Source of the DNA: Aquabacterium sp. NJ1
GTDB lineage: Bacteria > Pseudomonadota > Gammaproteobacteria > Burkholderiales > Burkholderiaceae_C
Direction of reading: 5' to 3'
Assembly (NCBI RefSeq): GCF_000768065.1
Contig: NZ_JRKM01000001.1
Location: 4,446,001 to 4,510,000 of the forward strand
Length of the DNA stretch: 64,000 bases
Made by a program: the position numbers and the translations under genes. The notes below the pieces were generated by a model. That model did no database searches and had not been told where the DNA came from. It saw nothing but the letters and a program-made list of their open reading frames with translations. Shown piece by piece: positions 62,885-64,000 of the stretch. Each line of letters starts with the position of its first letter. The first letter of the stretch is position 1.

Positions 62885-64000
62885 ATGGGCCCTGATGGAG
62901 CACGGGTGGCAGCCTCTTCGGAAGACATCAAACAGCGAACAGACAGCACCAGCGCCGTCAGCAGTGACGCGCTGGATGCGCTCGGCAGCATGGGCGCGCG
63001 CATGGTCAGCAAGGGCCTGGCCTCCAAGCTGCTGGCCATTGGGGGCGCCTTTCTGGTGCTGGCCCTGGCCTCCATCGGCCTGACCCTGTGGGTGACCTGG
63101 CAACTGGAAGGGGGCGCGGCCGCCGTGAACGAGGCTGGGCGCATGCGCATGCGCAGCTACCAGCTGGCCCTGAGCCTGCAGCATCCCACGGTCGAGCAGG
63201 CAGAATTCCCGCACGACATCCAGCGCAGGCTGCAGGACTTCGAGAACAGCCTGACGCTGCTTCGCACCGGTGACCCTGGGCGCCCCTTGAGCGTGCCTTG
63301 GGATGAAGACACCCGCAGCGGCTTCACGGGCGTGAATGAGGACTGGGCGGTGCTGCGCGCCCAGGCGCTGGAGATCGCCAACGGTGCGCCGATTTCCGGC
63401 TCGCTGCGCGGCAATGTCGACGACTTTGTTTCCCGCATCGACGTTTTCGTGTCCGCCATCGAGCACCACATTGCACGCTGGACGGCCTTGCTGCACACCT
63501 TCCAGCTGGCGATGATGGCTTTGGCCGTGCTCAGCGCGCTGGCCATGCTGTACGCGGGGCACGTTGTCATCCTGGAGCCCGTTGCACGTCTGCAGAGTGG
63601 CTTGCGGCGCATCGAAGAGGGTGACTTCTCGACGCGGGTCACGGTCGATACCGAGGATGAACTGGGGGCCCTGGCCTCGGGCTTCAACAGCATGGCCGAG
63701 AACCTGCAGTCGCTCTATGGCAACCTGGAGTTCAAGGTCAAGGAAAAGACCGCCGGCCTGGAGATCAAGCAGGCACGGCTCAGTGCCCTGTACGAGGTGG
63801 CCGCGTTCGTGGCCAAGGCGGACAAGCTGGAAGTTCTGGCTCAAGGCTTCGCGCAACAGATGCGCCGCATCGCCCATGCAGACGCCGTGGCCATCCGCTG
63901 GTCTGACGAGGCCAATGAGCGTTATGTGCTGCTGGCCAGCGACTGCCTGCCCAAGATCATGGCCGAAGACGAGCAATGCGTGCTGTCCGGCGATTGCCTG
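62885..64000 (+). CDS. NarX-like nitrate/nitrite sensor histidine kinase, 3' truncated by the window
   Basis: The frame runs 372 codons from ATG 62885 to the window end without a stop; GTG 62906 is an alternative start. Order seen: N-terminal cytoplasmic ~45 residues, membrane helix, periplasmic helical sensor with a P-box 'NEAGRMRMRSYQLAL' (nitrate-binding in NarX/NarQ), a second membrane helix, HAMP, a coiled coil and the start of a GAF domain. The kinase core must lie beyond the window. A narL-type regulator and narGHJI would be expected to the right. Gene-strand choice is firm: the long frame on the opposite strand has no recognisable domain. Confidence 0.88.
   Translation, partial: MGPDGARVAASSEDIKQRTDSTSAVSSDALDALGSMGARMVSKGLASKLLAIGGAFLVLALASIGLTLWVTWQLEGGAAAVNEAGRMRMRSYQLALSLQHPTVEQAEFPHDIQRRLQDFENSLTLLRTGDPGRPLSVPWDEDTRSGFTGVNEDWAVLRAQALEIANGAPISGSLRGNVDDFVSRIDVFVSAIEHHIARWTALLHTFQLAMMALAVLSALAMLYAGHVVILEPVARLQSGLRRIEEGDFSTRVTVDTEDELGALASGFNSMAENLQSLYGNLEFKVKEKTAGLEIKQARLSALYEVAAFVAKADKLEVLAQGFAQQMRRIAHADAVAIRWSDEANERYVLLASDCLPKIMAEDEQCVLSGDCL

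Noticed and set aside
62840..63976. 378-codon frame on the minus strand at the right end
   Set aside because: His/Gln/Gly-rich shadow of the NarX-like gene, whose own plus-strand frame shows membrane helices, P-box and HAMP in order.

Overview
The window is GC-rich, densely coded DNA from a beta-proteobacterium, most likely a Burkholderiales member of the Aquabacterium/Leptothrix/Comamonadaceae type. The signs are a class I phaCAB operon, beta-proteobacterial-style LexA and UbiC, several NodT-type outer-membrane lipoproteins, a PEP-CTERM protein and a XylM/AlkB-like oxygenase. The assignment is by inference from gene content; no 16S gene is present. I see no insertion sequence, prophage or CRISPR array. 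Both window ends cut genes.

Layout. 1-9.9 kb: end of a branched-chain amino-acid binding protein, tRNA-Ser(GGA), a membrane histidine kinase, a secreted CocE-type hydrolase with an AraC regulator, then a QseBC-like two-component system followed by a Pal-like lipoprotein and an orphan pstS. 9.9-10.3 kb: a gene-free stretch with what looks like a complete small-RNA gene (promoter, three hairpins, terminator). 10.3-25.0 kb: a full Lap-type biofilm adhesin locus: TolC-like pore with an extra NTF2-like domain, LapG protease, LapD c-di-GMP receptor, a 1972-residue adhesin with ten near-identical repeats and a LapG-type cleavage site, and the type I adaptor and ABC exporter. 25-27.5 kb: NUDIX hydrolase, UbiC, PgeF and a small membrane protein. 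27.5-32.1 kb: phaC-phaA-phaB with a structured leader and a possible sigma-54 promoter. 32.2-34.4 kb: small conserved protein, lexA with two SOS boxes, asparaginase. 34.5-36.8 kb: a cupredoxin, a lipoprotein-form truncated hemoglobin and a DUF3034 protein. 36.8-42.3 kb: SDR, then a MacA-MacB-NodT efflux operon. 42.3-45.9 kb: methyltransferase, glutathione S-transferase, fatty-acid desaturase and PaaX-like regulator. 45.9-55.4 kb: MalT-like LuxR regulator divergent from a YhiI-RbbA-YhhJ-NodT export operon. 55.4-57.8 kb: membrane di-iron monooxygenase (XylM-like) with its ferredoxin reductase (XylA-like). 58-61.1 kb: glycosyltransferase and a PEP-CTERM surface protein. 61.2-64 kb: hemerythrin, moaA and the start of a NarX-like nitrate sensor kinase.

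How it fits together. The strongest functional modules are the Lap adhesin system (surface retention controlled by c-di-GMP), polyhydroxybutyrate synthesis from acetyl-CoA, hydrocarbon oxidation by a two-component membrane monooxygenase, and two tripartite exporters. The moaA-narX end suggests a nitrate-respiration locus continues to the right. The least expected items are the small-RNA gene with anti-Shine-Dalgarno loops, a shared TTTAAG-N5-YCTAAG promoter element in front of both the two-component operon and the lipoprotein/pstS genes, the lipoprotein hemoglobin, the TolC-NTF2 fusion and the block-duplicated adhesin repeats.
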